64,000 nt of DNA from Gelidibacter japonicus (GCF_010725055.1 NZ_BJKB01000002.1:372001-436000); one strand, 5' to 3'. Numbered from the stretch's first letter, positions 8,392 to 16,071 are shown. Numbers and translations: made by a program. The notes: generated from the letters alone by a model not told the origin.

Positions 8392-9345
8392 CTATTTTTC
8401 GATGTAGAATGCCAAAAAGATAAAAATAAGATAAGATGCTAATAATATAAATCCCTTGAATCGGCCCAATTCCATCTTTTTTGGCAAAAAGATCATGGGT
8501 ATCAAAATAAACGCAAATGCCATCATCCAGATCATGTCACTACTTAAGATTTTTGGACTATTTACAGAAATAGGCTGAATAATTGCGGTAAGACCTAAGA
8601 CGGAAGCAATATTGAAAATATTGGAACCTATCAGATTCCCCAAGGAAATGGCTTTCTCTTTTTTCAAGGCGGCAATTACCGATGCTGCCAACTCCGGCAC
8701 ACTGGTCCCGATTGCAACCATAGTAACGGATATAACCCGTTCACTGACACCTAATGACACCGCCATTTCTTTGGCTCCAAAAACCAACCACTCACTTCCA
8801 AAATAAAGTGCAAATGCCCCGATAAGCAACCAAACAGTAATTTTAAATCCAGAAGTAATTTGAAGGGTTTCATCCAGATCTTCAATATGCGTTTCAGGCT
8901 CACTTTTAGATCGTTTAATCAAAACAACAAGAAATATAATTAACGAAAGCAGCAATGCAGCTCCTTCCCATCGATCCAAAATATCACCGCTCTGCAACAT
9001 AAAATAGAGCACAACAGACAGCAACATCATCATTGGCCAATTGAGTTTGTAAAAATTCTTGTCAACCGTCATTGGCGAAATAAGGACGGTAATCCCCAAC
9101 ACCAAACCTATATTGGCAATGTTGGAGCCAATAACATTACCCAAGGCTATATCCGATGATCCGGCCAAAGCCGCCTGTAAACTGACTAAAAGCTCGGGCG
9201 CAGAGGTAGCAAAAGACACCACCGTCATACCGATAACCAGTTTGGAAATATTAAATTTAAAGGATAATGCCACTGAGGAGCGCACTAAAAACTCGCCACC
9301 CACAACTAACAAAATCAAACCTAAAATCACCCAAACTAAACTCAT
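8392..9345 (-). CDS. Calcium/sodium antiporter, CaCA family (YrbG-like)
   Basis: A 317-residue inner-membrane cation exchanger with about ten hydrophobic segments. The two inverted halves are plain: alpha-1 motif GMTVVSFATSAPELLVS (about 39-55) with ALGNVIGSNIANIGLVLG (67-84), and alpha-2 motif TMVAIGTSVPELAASV (about 207-222) with SLGNLIGSNIFNIASVLG (233-250). Both carry the GNxxGSNxxN and (S/T)xPE cores that line the ion path. Exchange of Ca2+ for Na+ is inferred from the family; H+ or K+ coupling cannot be excluded. Confidence 0.9.
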   Translation of the reverse strand: MSLVWVILGLILLVVGGEFLVRSSVALSFKFNISKLVIGMTVVSFATSAPELLVSLQAALAGSSDIALGNVIGSNIANIGLVLGITVLISPMTVDKNFYKLNWPMMMLLSVVLYFMLQSGDILDRWEGAALLLSLIIFLVVLIKRSKSEPETHIEDLDETLQITSGFKITVWLLIGAFALYFGSEWLVFGAKEMAVSLGVSERVISVTMVAIGTSVPELAASVIAALKKEKAISLGNLIGSNIFNIASVLGLTAIIQPISVNSPKILSSDMIWMMAFAFILIPMIFLPKKMELGRFKGFILLASYLIFIFLAFYIEK

Positions 9346-9751
9346 AAATTATTTTTTTTGCGAAGATACTACATTCATATTATGAGGAAAGCTTTGAGGT
9401 TTACGAATTTCATAAAAATTCAATGATTATATGTCCAAAAACAAGATACACTGTGTAGAGGTTGAGTTTTAACCTGTAATGAATCAACTATATTGTTATA
9501 AACACCAAGTTAGAGGCCAAAAAATGATAGGAGAAAATGCGTCAAGCTAATAGGACCATCATTAATTTGGAGAAATTAGCAAAAGCAATTATGTTTAAGT
9601 GGTTTTTTGAATTGGGATTGCAGGATAGTTATTACAATTTGAATCCTATCTAAGTTTGGCCAATTCAGAAAACAGCAATCAGAAGATGCTATTATGATGA
9701 GCGCACCTTTAAAATCGTCGTGAAGGGTGGCGACTCTAAATTCGAAATAAC
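9346..9751. other. Intergenic stretch between the antiporter and endonuclease genes
   Basis: 406 bases without a supported gene. A near-match -7 element on the minus strand (9360-9368 region, TATCTTCG) could serve the antiporter. Between about 9540 and 9751 each forward frame has short open stretches broken by stops, including an in-frame TAA at 9737-9739 just before the endonuclease ATG. These could be remains of a longer N-terminus or of a lost gene, but nothing recognisable is encoded. Confidence 0.4.
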
Positions 9752-10363
9752 ATGGCTTATACCGGTGGACCTCTGAATGAATTGAACGGCAAAATGGGAA
9801 TTTCTGCACCTTTTAGAAGCGTGCCAGTGATGAAATTGATCAGAACCTATAACCCTTTAAGTAAAGATGCCTTGGTCCAATTAATAGAATATCACTACAA
9901 AAATGATTGTCCGTGTGGCATAAAGAGCCAAGGCACTGTCGAAATGTTTGGAAGAAATCTCTACGAATCACAACTTCTCTATTGGAAAGAATATCGATAT
10001 TCTCTAAAAGAATGCATTCAATGGGAATATGATTTATTTGTAGTTCAGTCATTGAAAGGTGGAGTCATTGAAAAAAAAGCAATCCACAGATTGAATCAAT
10101 CATTAACCGATTTTAGGCTTGAAGAAGCTGAAGGTTTTTTAGATGAAGAATTGAGAATAGACATCATTATCAAAAAAAACACCGTAGAAGTAGGTGGCAT
10201 ACAGGTCAAGCCAGTAACATTTAAGCTAATGCGACCAGAAGTGATATCGTTTAATACGATGGCGAATCAGAAATGGACAAAGCCTGTTTTTTACTTGTTT
10301 TACGATAAAGAGGAAAACTTTATCAATATGGACAATATCGTTCTTGAAATACGAAACTTATAG
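9752..10363 (+). CDS. Putative type II restriction endonuclease, MjaI-like PD-(D/E)XK family
   Basis: A 203-residue soluble protein. The middle helical part (ECIQWEYDLFVVQSLKGG, about 90-107) and the later D-I-I-I ... G-I-Q-V-K-P block (about 137-154) look like a PD-(D/E)XK nuclease core of the D(x)n(Q/E)xK type, and the general plan resembles what I know of the MjaI endonuclease family. The convergent neighbour is a beta-class DNA methyltransferase with stops overlapping by 6 bases, which strongly suggests a restriction-modification pair. The MjaI assignment is from memory of the family pattern and needs a profile search. An in-frame stop 12 bases upstream fixes the ATG as the earliest possible start, so the N-terminus may be short. 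Confidence 0.6.
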   Translation: MAYTGGPLNELNGKMGISAPFRSVPVMKLIRTYNPLSKDALVQLIEYHYKNDCPCGIKSQGTVEMFGRNLYESQLLYWKEYRYSLKECIQWEYDLFVVQSLKGGVIEKKAIHRLNQSLTDFRLEEAEGFLDEELRIDIIIKKNTVEVGGIQVKPVTFKLMRPEVISFNTMANQKWTKPVFYLFYDKEENFINMDNIVLEIRNL

Positions 10364-11482
10364 TTTGGAAAGCGCTGCTTGATTTATCGATTTCTTTAGT
10401 ACATGTGGCAAGCCATCCTCGGATGGCGAATATTCGACATAGGTCGCGCGGAATTGATCGTCTTCATTTATAATTTCATTCAGATAATGTAATCTGATGT
10501 TCTTTTCCTGGCTTGTTACCACCGGCAAGTTTAAATGAGCATTAAAATGTTTGATGTCCTTCTTTTTAGGATCTTTCTGCCTGTTGATAATAAATTCACG
10601 ATGGCTGTTGATTCTATTGTCGATATTAGAATTTAAATCGGCAAGTGATGTCGTTTGGATATTTTCATTTATCACTTCCAAAAACTTTGGATCTATTTCA
10701 TACCCAATACTATTGCGCTGAGCGGTCATGGCAGCCAAAGCTGTTGTTCCTGTTCCTAAAAACGGATCCAGAACCACATCGTTTTGTAGTGAATACATAT
10801 TAATCAATCGATAAGGCAGTTCAAAAGGATATGCAGCGCTTCTTTTGCGGGATTTAGAGTTATCGATTTTCTGTTTTGTGCCTTTTAAATCCCAGAGGTC
10901 GGAAAACCAAATATTTCTTTCTTCCCAAAAAAACGAACTTTCTTGTCTTCTTAATTTGTCCTCAGGTTTTTTAAATTCACGTTTTCCTCCTTTTCTAAAT
11001 ATCAGCACCCATTCATGTTCCAGGGTAACGTAGGCTCCCGCAGGCAGCATTCCAGAACCCATAAATTTATTTGGGGCGTTTGTTTGTTTGCGCCAGATGA
11101 TGTTTGGTAAATTTGGAATATCCAATTTTTGAAAAGCGGAGATAATTCGGGCGTGATTTGGATATAAAGCGAAATTTGAATTTATAGTTCGAGTAGCATC
11201 ACCAATATTGATACAGGCAAACCCGCCATCTTTTAACACACGAGCCACCTCTTTCCATATTTTATCCAATTCAAGATGCATTAATTCAAAAGCCAAATGA
11301 GGCTCGTTGTTTGTTAATGCGGTTGCTATTTTTGGATTTTGTAGAGCCATGATATCATCCCACATTTCAATCATTGGATACGGAGGTGAAGTAACTACAA
11401 GATCAATTGAATTGGAGTCAATTTGATGCATGTTTTGAGCGGCACCTATGATAGTTTTATGTGTGGTGTTCTTTAAATCCAT
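10358..11482 (-). CDS. Site-specific DNA methyltransferase, beta class, probably cytosine-N4
   Basis: A 374-residue AdoMet-dependent DNA methylase. Catalytic motif IV is TSPPYP (about residues 31-36) and AdoMet motif I is DPFLGTGTTALAA (about 238-250); motif IV before motif I defines the beta class, and the S-P-P-Y form is usual for N4-cytosine enzymes. The central part (about 120-215) has the basic, aromatic look of a target-recognition region. It should protect the host from the convergent endonuclease (9752-10363). If the partner is truly MjaI-like, the site could be CTAG, but that is inference. A TATATTTG element ends only 4 bases before the ATG, suggesting a leaderless message. Confidence 0.85.
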   Translation of the reverse strand: MDLKNTTHKTIIGAAQNMHQIDSNSIDLVVTSPPYPMIEMWDDIMALQNPKIATALTNNEPHLAFELMHLELDKIWKEVARVLKDGGFACINIGDATRTINSNFALYPNHARIISAFQKLDIPNLPNIIWRKQTNAPNKFMGSGMLPAGAYVTLEHEWVLIFRKGGKREFKKPEDKLRRQESSFFWEERNIWFSDLWDLKGTKQKIDNSKSRKRSAAYPFELPYRLINMYSLQNDVVLDPFLGTGTTALAAMTAQRNSIGYEIDPKFLEVINENIQTTSLADLNSNIDNRINSHREFIINRQKDPKKKDIKHFNAHLNLPVVTSQEKNIRLHYLNEIINEDDQFRATYVEYSPSEDGLPHVLKKSINQAALSKL

Positions 11483-11486
11483 TTAG

Positions 11487-11494
11487 CAAATATA
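11487..11494 (-). promoter_or_regulatory. -7 element abutting the methyltransferase start (TATATTTG)
   Basis: Exact TAnnTTTG match on the minus strand with only 4 bases between its last G and the ATG at 11482. Transcription would start at or very near the start codon. Confidence 0.45.
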
Positions 11495-11690
11495 AGAAAG
11501 TTACCTATAGCCGGATTGAAAGTTATTTCCGGCCAAGATATTTCAACTTTTATAAAGATTGGGACGAGACATTTACGCATTCTCCTTGCTTAAAGATTGT
11601 CTCTTCTCCATATACCCTACTGATTTTCACAGTCTTTAACATTCTGAACAAAAGTTTCGTTAAACTTTTTCATCATATTTAATTATATAA

Positions 11691-11698
11691 TAATTTTG
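11691..11698 (+). promoter_or_regulatory. Candidate -7 element of the secreted plug-tailed protein gene (TAATTTTG)
   Basis: Exact TAnnTTTG match, 17 bases upstream of the ATG at 11716. The -33 region is a T-run rather than a clean TTTG. No copy of the BlaI-type dyad seen at 12805-12840 is present here. Confidence 0.4.
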
Positions 11699-11715
11699 AG
11701 TAAAACGAGAAAAAA

Positions 11716-12603
11716 ATGAAAACTTCTAAATTTATTAAAATCGGAATGGGCGTGATTTTAGTGGCTATCATTGGCCTTATTTCCTTAAAAAGTTTCGCCC
11801 ACAAAACAGAAGCTTCTGCTGTCGTGAAAAGCGAGACCTCCATTAATGAAGATGTCCTTCTTAATGAAAACACATCTATTACCATTGACAGCAATACTTC
11901 AGATTCAGAATTTGAAGATATTCAAGCAATTCTTAAGGAACAACAGATTACCGCATCCTTCACTCATATAGAACGCAACGATGCTGGACAAATCATTAGT
12001 ATTAAAATCGAACTTACCGATGCCAACGGAAATCAGGCGGTGAGCCAGATGTCTAGTAATGTTCCGATCCCACAAATTGTGTTCGGGAAAAAAGATGGTA
12101 CGCTTTACATCACGCGAAGCAGTAAGGAACAAGGTGCAATGGCTTTTTTTAATCGCCCAAACATGGCTCCTTTTGGTTTTGGAAATGATTCATTAGGGTC
12201 TCCAACAATGCCTCACTTTGGGAATTTCAATTTTGATGATTTCTTTAATGATGAGGATCATGCATTCTTTTTGAACGGACAAACGTTGAATTTGGAGGAA
12301 TTAAGAGAACAGATGAAAAAACAAATGGAATCCAGTGGCTTCTTTGGAAACAATCTGTCTTGGTTTTTTGACACACAGGATAATGGAGCGCTGTCAAATA
12401 AATTCAACTTCAAGGATGATCCAAACACGAATAAGCTAATTATCATTGACGGAAAGGAATCTGATTTCCAAACCTTGGACCAATTGGCCAAATCCGATAA
12501 GTTAAAAACCGTGGACCATCTCCAACCGGATACTGCCGTCAGTATTTATGGAGATAAAGCAAAGGATGGTGCTGTCATAGCTACCACCAAGGACAATCAG
12601 TAA
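11716..12603 (+). CDS. Secreted or anchored protein with TonB-plug-like C-terminus, related to the M56 sensor domain
   Basis: A 295-residue protein with an N-terminal hydrophobic export segment (about 8-28, ending SLKSFAH). Residues 66-115 (FEDIQAILKEQQ ... IISIKIELTDANGN ... VPIPQIVF) resemble the extracytoplasmic region of the neighbouring M56 protein at about 325-390, and the C-terminus (LIIIDGKES ... GDKAKDGAVIATTK, about 243-293) has the IDGKE...YGxxxxxGVIxxTTK pattern of a TonB-receptor plug. Between them is an acidic, Phe/Asn-rich linker (FNFDDFFNDEDHAFF). It is followed by its own terminator, so it is not in the blaI transcript. Function unknown; a soluble or tethered partner of the M56 sensor is one possibility. 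Confidence 0.6.
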   Translation: MKTSKFIKIGMGVILVAIIGLISLKSFAHKTEASAVVKSETSINEDVLLNENTSITIDSNTSDSEFEDIQAILKEQQITASFTHIERNDAGQIISIKIELTDANGNQAVSQMSSNVPIPQIVFGKKDGTLYITRSSKEQGAMAFFNRPNMAPFGFGNDSLGSPTMPHFGNFNFDDFFNDEDHAFFLNGQTLNLEELREQMKKQMESSGFFGNNLSWFFDTQDNGALSNKFNFKDDPNTNKLIIIDGKESDFQTLDQLAKSDKLKTVDHLQPDTAVSIYGDKAKDGAVIATTKDNQ

Positions 12604-12624
12604 TATCAAAAAAAAATATAGTAG

Positions 12625-12650
12625 AACACACCCAAGATGGTGTGTTTTTT
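12625..12650 (+). terminator. Intrinsic terminator
   Basis: AACACACC (12625-12632) pairs with GGTGTGTT (12639-12646) around a 6-base loop and runs into a T-tract, 22 bases after the stop of the secreted plug-tailed protein. Confidence 0.85.
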
Positions 12651-12716
12651 ATTCCTACCAATAGATTTTAATACCCAGTGGTTTTCCGGGATCGAAAAGG
12701 CAATTACTTATTTATT

Positions 12717-12765
12717 CCTCGAAGGCTTGCCCGCCAGTGGGCCCAGACTGGCTCCGAGGTTTTTT
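12717..12765. repeat. GC-rich palindromic intergenic repeat, copy 1
   Basis: A GC-rich island in AT-rich surroundings. Outer arms CCTCG (12717-12721) and CGAGG (12755-12759) enclose GCCAGT / ACTGGC (12733-12738, 12747-12752), followed by a T-run. The right part (GGCTCCGAGGT..TTGAT) recurs at 32524-32543. It may act as a terminator, but composition and recurrence suggest a REP-like element. Confidence 0.5.
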
Positions 12766-12804
12766 GATTAAATACTAATAAGTAATAGATATTTTTGTTA
12801 AAAT

Positions 12805-12840
12805 AACTATAAAAATAGTTGCATAACTATAAAAACAGTT
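12805..12840. promoter_or_regulatory. Tandem dyad operator, probably for BlaI
   Basis: Two dyads in line: AACTAT-AAAA-ATAGTT (12805-12820) and AACTAT-AAAA-ACAGTT (12825-12840), exactly 20 bases apart. The first overlaps the -33 TTG and the second fills the spacer and touches the -7 element, so bound dimers would block RNA polymerase. Position upstream of a BlaI gene makes autoregulation the natural reading; BlaI/MecI proteins bind comparable short dyads. Confidence 0.7.
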
Positions 12841-12847
12841 ATATTTG
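12819..12847 (+). promoter_or_regulatory. blaI-M56 promoter
   Basis: TTG at 12819-12821, an 18-base spacer and TATATTTG at 12840-12847: a good Bacteroidota -33/-7 pair, 50 bases upstream of the blaI ATG and overlapped by both operator dyads. Confidence 0.7.
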
Positions 12848-12897
12848 AAATCCAGTAAAAAAATTTTCCATTTATAAAACTGAATAATTCACTGGTT

Positions 12898-13284
12898 ATG
12901 CAAAAACTCACGAATAAAGAAGAAGAAATCATGCACATCATTTGGAAGCTCGAAAAAGCCTTCGTAAAAGATGTCATGGCAGAAATTACAGTAGATCAAC
13001 CACACTACAACACTTTATCCACCATCATTAGAAATTTGGAAGAGAAGGGTTATGTAAGCTATCACGCTTACGGAAAAACCCATCAGTACTACCCTATTGT
13101 AAGTAAGGAAGCCTACAAGAAGCGTTTTATGAGTACCGCCATCGAAAATTATTTCAATAATTCCTATAAAAATGTCGTGTCGTTTTTTGCGAAGGAAGAA
13201 AAAATAAGTGTAGATGAACTCAAAGAGATCATCGCATTAATTGAATCGAAAAATTCCCAAAAAGCCAATTCTGATATAACCTAA
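12898..13284 (+). CDS. blaI: BlaI/MecI/CopY family transcriptional repressor
   Basis: A 128-residue winged-helix repressor. The N-terminal part (LTNKEEEIMHIIWKLEKAFVKDVMAE, then YNTLSTIIRNLEEKGYVSY, about 3-57) is the characteristic DNA-binding half, with the recognition helix at about 39-50; the C-terminal helices (about 75-120) form the dimer and carry the cleavage region in classical members. The M56 gene follows 11 bases later, so the pair is co-transcribed. It probably represses its own promoter through the tandem dyads. In staphylococci the signal is beta-lactam; in Bacteroidota the inducer of such pairs is generally not known. Confidence 0.9.
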   Translation: MQKLTNKEEEIMHIIWKLEKAFVKDVMAEITVDQPHYNTLSTIIRNLEEKGYVSYHAYGKTHQYYPIVSKEAYKKRFMSTAIENYFNNSYKNVVSFFAKEEKISVDELKEIIALIESKNSQKANSDIT

Positions 13285-13295
13285 ACGCACTAATT

Positions 13296-15227
13296 ATGGA
13301 ATATTTATTAAAATCCTGTGCATTGATTGCCGTTTTTTACATCTGCTACATTCTGTTTTTGCAACGGGAAACCTTTTTTGAAGCCAACCGATGGTTTTTA
13401 TTATTGGGACTTATCACTTCCATTCTATTTCCTTTGTTAGTGATACCCATCTATGTAGACATGCCGGCGACGACTAATGGTGGATTTAGCGTGATCGCGA
13501 CAACCGCTCAAACTACTCCAGAGCCATCTTTTGATTTGACCACCTTAACACTGTGGGTTTATGCCATTGGCGTAAGCTTCTTTTTGGGCCGATTACTTAT
13601 CCAGTTCCTTTCATTAATGAAACTCATCAATAAAAACGACAAGGAAAAATCAGGCAAGTACACCTATATAAGGACCTCAGAATCCCTATCGCCGTTTTCA
13701 TTTTTCAAATGGATTGTTTTTAATCCGAAGCTATTTAATGAGAAAGAACTGGAACTCATTTTACAGCACGAAAAGATCCACGCTTCTCAATCACACAGCA
13801 TAGATACGGTTTTAGTTGATCTTGCCGCCGCTCTATTTTGGTTCAATCCTTTTATCTGGCTATACAGAAAAGTGCTCAAACAAAATTTAGAATTCATTGC
13901 CGATCAACACACACAAAAACAGTCTAAAAATGATGAACGATACCAAAAGCTATTGCTGAAAACGAGTTTGCCCGAACAAAATTTAAATATCGTCAACACT
14001 TTTTATAATTCATCAATCCGCCTTAAGCTATTTGGAAAGCAAATCACGCTTTTCAACACTTTGGGACAAGTCAAAAAACGAATCGTTATGCTACACAAAT
14101 CAAAATCAAACCTTATGAACACTTGGAAATACAGTATTGTCGTGCCTTTATTGGTCATTTTTGCCATGACTTTTAACACCGAAATTATTGCACAAACTAC
14201 GGTTGCAGAAAAAGAAACCGCAAAAAGCGATCAACAAAATATTTTAAAATTTGTGGTGACCAAAGACACTAAGGACCAACAGCTCGATTTCATCAAAGAG
14301 AAGCTTGCAGATAAAGGTGCCATTATCTCTTTTAAGAATGTGAAGCGGAATATAAAAAATGAGATTACTGCCATTAAGATCAAGTTTGATTACAAAAATA
14401 ATAGTGGAAACACCTCCATAAATCTATCACAGCCCATTAGTCCCATTGAAATCTCCATTAATCCTTCTAACGACTCAATTAATGTAGGGCAACAAACTTC
14501 AGAATTAAGTCAATCTTTTGATATCATAACGGATGAAGACGGACAAGTAATAATTTCAGAATCCACTACTGATCCTAAAGAGAATTCTTTCCGTATTGTT
14601 GGAAAAAAAATAAACAAAAACGCCACAAATAAGGACACCATATTCATTGAAAACACAACTGGAAAAGTCAGTTATAAAAATACTATTGACGAAAACAACA
14701 AAGTCATAACTGTTAAAAAAACAAACAGCGAAACCCATATTTTTAATAATGATGAAAGTTCGCCTTTGGTTTTTTTAGATGGAAAGAAAATTAAGAACGA
14801 TGAAATGGACACCATTGATCCAAACTCTATTCTTAATATTCAAGTCTTAAAAGATAAAGCCATCACTAAAAAGTATGGAAAAAAAGGTGATAACGGCGTG
14901 ATTCTTATTACTTCCAAAAAAGATGGCTTTTCAAAATCTGAAAACCAAGAAATAATTTTCGAAAATCAAATCAACCAAAAAATCATAAAACTTGAAGTTG
15001 ATGAAGATACTGAAATCATCCATGAAAGACCTTCGAATTTGTTATCAAACTCCAAAAACCCTCCACTATACATTGTGGACGGAAAAGAAACCACAAGAGA
15101 ACAGATGGATGCCATTAATGAGACAAATATTGAATCTGTTTTTGTTTTAAAAGGTGAACAGGCTACAAAACAATACGGAAAGAAAGGTGAAAATGGTGTG
15201 ATCATTGTTACCACGAAAAAGAAATAA
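13296..15227 (+). CDS. M56 family (BlaR1-like) sensor metallopeptidase with two TonB-plug-like C-terminal modules
   Basis: A 643-residue membrane sensor protease, presumed to sense an envelope signal and cause inactivation of the BlaI repressor. Hydrophobic segments lie near 3-18, 35-54, 80-100 and 275-294. The zinc motif H-E-K-I-H is at 158-162, inside LILQHEKIHASQSHS. After the last membrane segment, about 350 residues are extracytoplasmic: a first module (about 320-390), then two plug-like repeats at about 489-541 and 589-641, each with (L/I)xxDGKx ... VLK ... KYGKKG(D/E)NGVI(L/I)(I/V)T. There is no penicillin-binding SxxK sensor domain like that of staphylococcal BlaR1, so beta-lactam sensing is not implied. 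Confidence 0.88.
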   Translation: MEYLLKSCALIAVFYICYILFLQRETFFEANRWFLLLGLITSILFPLLVIPIYVDMPATTNGGFSVIATTAQTTPEPSFDLTTLTLWVYAIGVSFFLGRLLIQFLSLMKLINKNDKEKSGKYTYIRTSESLSPFSFFKWIVFNPKLFNEKELELILQHEKIHASQSHSIDTVLVDLAAALFWFNPFIWLYRKVLKQNLEFIADQHTQKQSKNDERYQKLLLKTSLPEQNLNIVNTFYNSSIRLKLFGKQITLFNTLGQVKKRIVMLHKSKSNLMNTWKYSIVVPLLVIFAMTFNTEIIAQTTVAEKETAKSDQQNILKFVVTKDTKDQQLDFIKEKLADKGAIISFKNVKRNIKNEITAIKIKFDYKNNSGNTSINLSQPISPIEISINPSNDSINVGQQTSELSQSFDIITDEDGQVIISESTTDPKENSFRIVGKKINKNATNKDTIFIENTTGKVSYKNTIDENNKVITVKKTNSETHIFNNDESSPLVFLDGKKIKNDEMDTIDPNSILNIQVLKDKAITKKYGKKGDNGVILITSKKDGFSKSENQEIIFENQINQKIIKLEVDEDTEIIHERPSNLLSNSKNPPLYIVDGKETTREQMDAINETNIESVFVLKGEQATKQYGKKGENGVIIVTTKKK

Positions 15228-15249
15228 CAACGATTTAAGTCTATTAGGT

Positions 15250-15288
15250 AAGCCCAAATTCAATTATGAATTTGGGCTTTGTTTTTTT
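15250..15288 (+). terminator. Strong intrinsic terminator of the blaI-M56 operon
   Basis: A perfect 13-base stem (15250-15262 with 15267-15279, AAGCCCAAATTCA / TGAATTTGGGCTT) around a 4-base loop, followed by G and seven Ts; 22 bases after the M56 stop. Confidence 0.92.
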
Positions 15289-15918
15289 GAACTCGTCATT
15301 GTTACTCGACCACAATCTTTTTGGTCAGGGCTTTTCCTTTCGATTCCAATCGCATCAAACAAATGCCTATTGACAATCCAAAATCGGAGAAAAGAATCAA
15401 TCCCCTTCATTAATAACCACTGGTTCATTAATAACCACTGGTGCGGAGGTTATTGCTGAAAAGATCATAAAAGAAGAATTACAGCTATATGTTTCATTAT
15501 GAGGTTTTTAATAAAGATACATATCAAAATCATATGAAAAACATCGGAACTTAATAAACAATGAATTTAACAATTTCCGAAATTCAATAAAATGAAGAGC
15601 GCTGCTCATTAGAAAGATGAAAACACTGAAACTTCAAATTTTTAGCACAACATCCATCTAAGTTTTTTAAAATGATCAAAAAAAACATTCTTCAAAACTA
15701 ACATTCTAAAACAAAATAACATAATTGTTGTTACAAAAACAAACTTAAGACAAGACATATCACACATATATGATATAGTAATCATCATTTTAATTTAAAA
15801 TTCAAAGTCAAATTCATTAAAAACTACTAAAACATTAGGAACATCATTTTTAAAACCTATATATTGAAATCACAATTGCAATTAAGAACAACGTATTAAC
15901 CTTTAAAACACTGCTATT
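15289..15918. other. AT-rich spacer, no supported gene
   Basis: About 630 bases with no convincing frame on either strand. It holds a two-copy tandem repeat at 15406-15442 and very AT-rich DNA from 15470 on. It may carry the promoter of the hairpin RNA candidate at its right end, but no clean TAnnTTTG was found there. Confidence 0.5.
15406..15442. repeat. Two-copy 18-base tandem repeat
   Basis: TTCATTAATAACCACTGG occurs twice in direct, abutting copies (period 18). There are only two copies, no spacer structure and no nearby cas genes, so it is not CRISPR. Confidence 0.7.
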
Positions 15919-15969
15919 ATGATAACAATTGCCAAAATTATAATCGTTATTATTTTTTCGATTTGCTAA
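15919..15969 (+). CDS. Possible 16-residue hydrophobic micropeptide
   Basis: ATG to TAA encodes MITIAKIIIVIIFSIC: one lysine in an otherwise apolar segment able to span a membrane. It is followed six bases later by a large hairpin (15974-16021), an arrangement seen in small-peptide toxin or regulatory RNA genes. No ribosome binding site or promoter is clear, so translation is uncertain. Confidence 0.25.
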   Translation: MITIAKIIIVIIFSIC

Positions 15970-15973
15970 ACGC

Positions 15974-16021
15974 AAAAACTAAGTAAAACTCAGTCTAGAA
16001 TGAGTTTTGATCTTAGTTTTT
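15974..16021 (+). terminator. Large two-part hairpin, terminator or RNA element
   Basis: Outer stem AAAAACTAAG (15974-15983) with CTTAGTTTTT (16012-16021) and inner stem AAAACTCA (15985-15992) with TGAGTTTT (16001-16008), separated by a small internal loop (T against GAT-side bases). No protein gene ends just before it except the micropeptide candidate, so it probably ends a short RNA. Confidence 0.6.
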
Positions 16022-16063
16022 ATAGCATCGTGGTTATTTTAATTACTTTAAGACTTTTATCTC

Positions 16064-16071
16064 TATATTTG
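16064..16071 (+). promoter_or_regulatory. -7 element of the 50-residue basic protein gene (TATATTTG)
   Basis: Exact TAnnTTTG match, 43 bases upstream of the ATG at 16115. The -33 region is T-rich without an exact TTTG. Confidence 0.5.

Noticed and set aside
9576-9809. 77-residue minus-strand frame opposite the endonuclease start
   Set aside because: No motif or signal, and it overlaps the better-supported endonuclease gene.
13296-15227. Beta-lactam resistance operon
   Set aside because: The M56 protein has no penicillin-binding sensor domain and no beta-lactamase gene is adjacent; the serine hydrolase at 57022 is distant and of uncertain function.
15406-15442. Possible start of a CRISPR array
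   Set aside because: Only two abutting 18-base copies without spacers and no cas genes in the window.
15205-15459. 84-residue forward frame at the end of the M56 gene
   Set aside because: It overlaps the M56 stop and reads through the strong terminator at 15250-15288.
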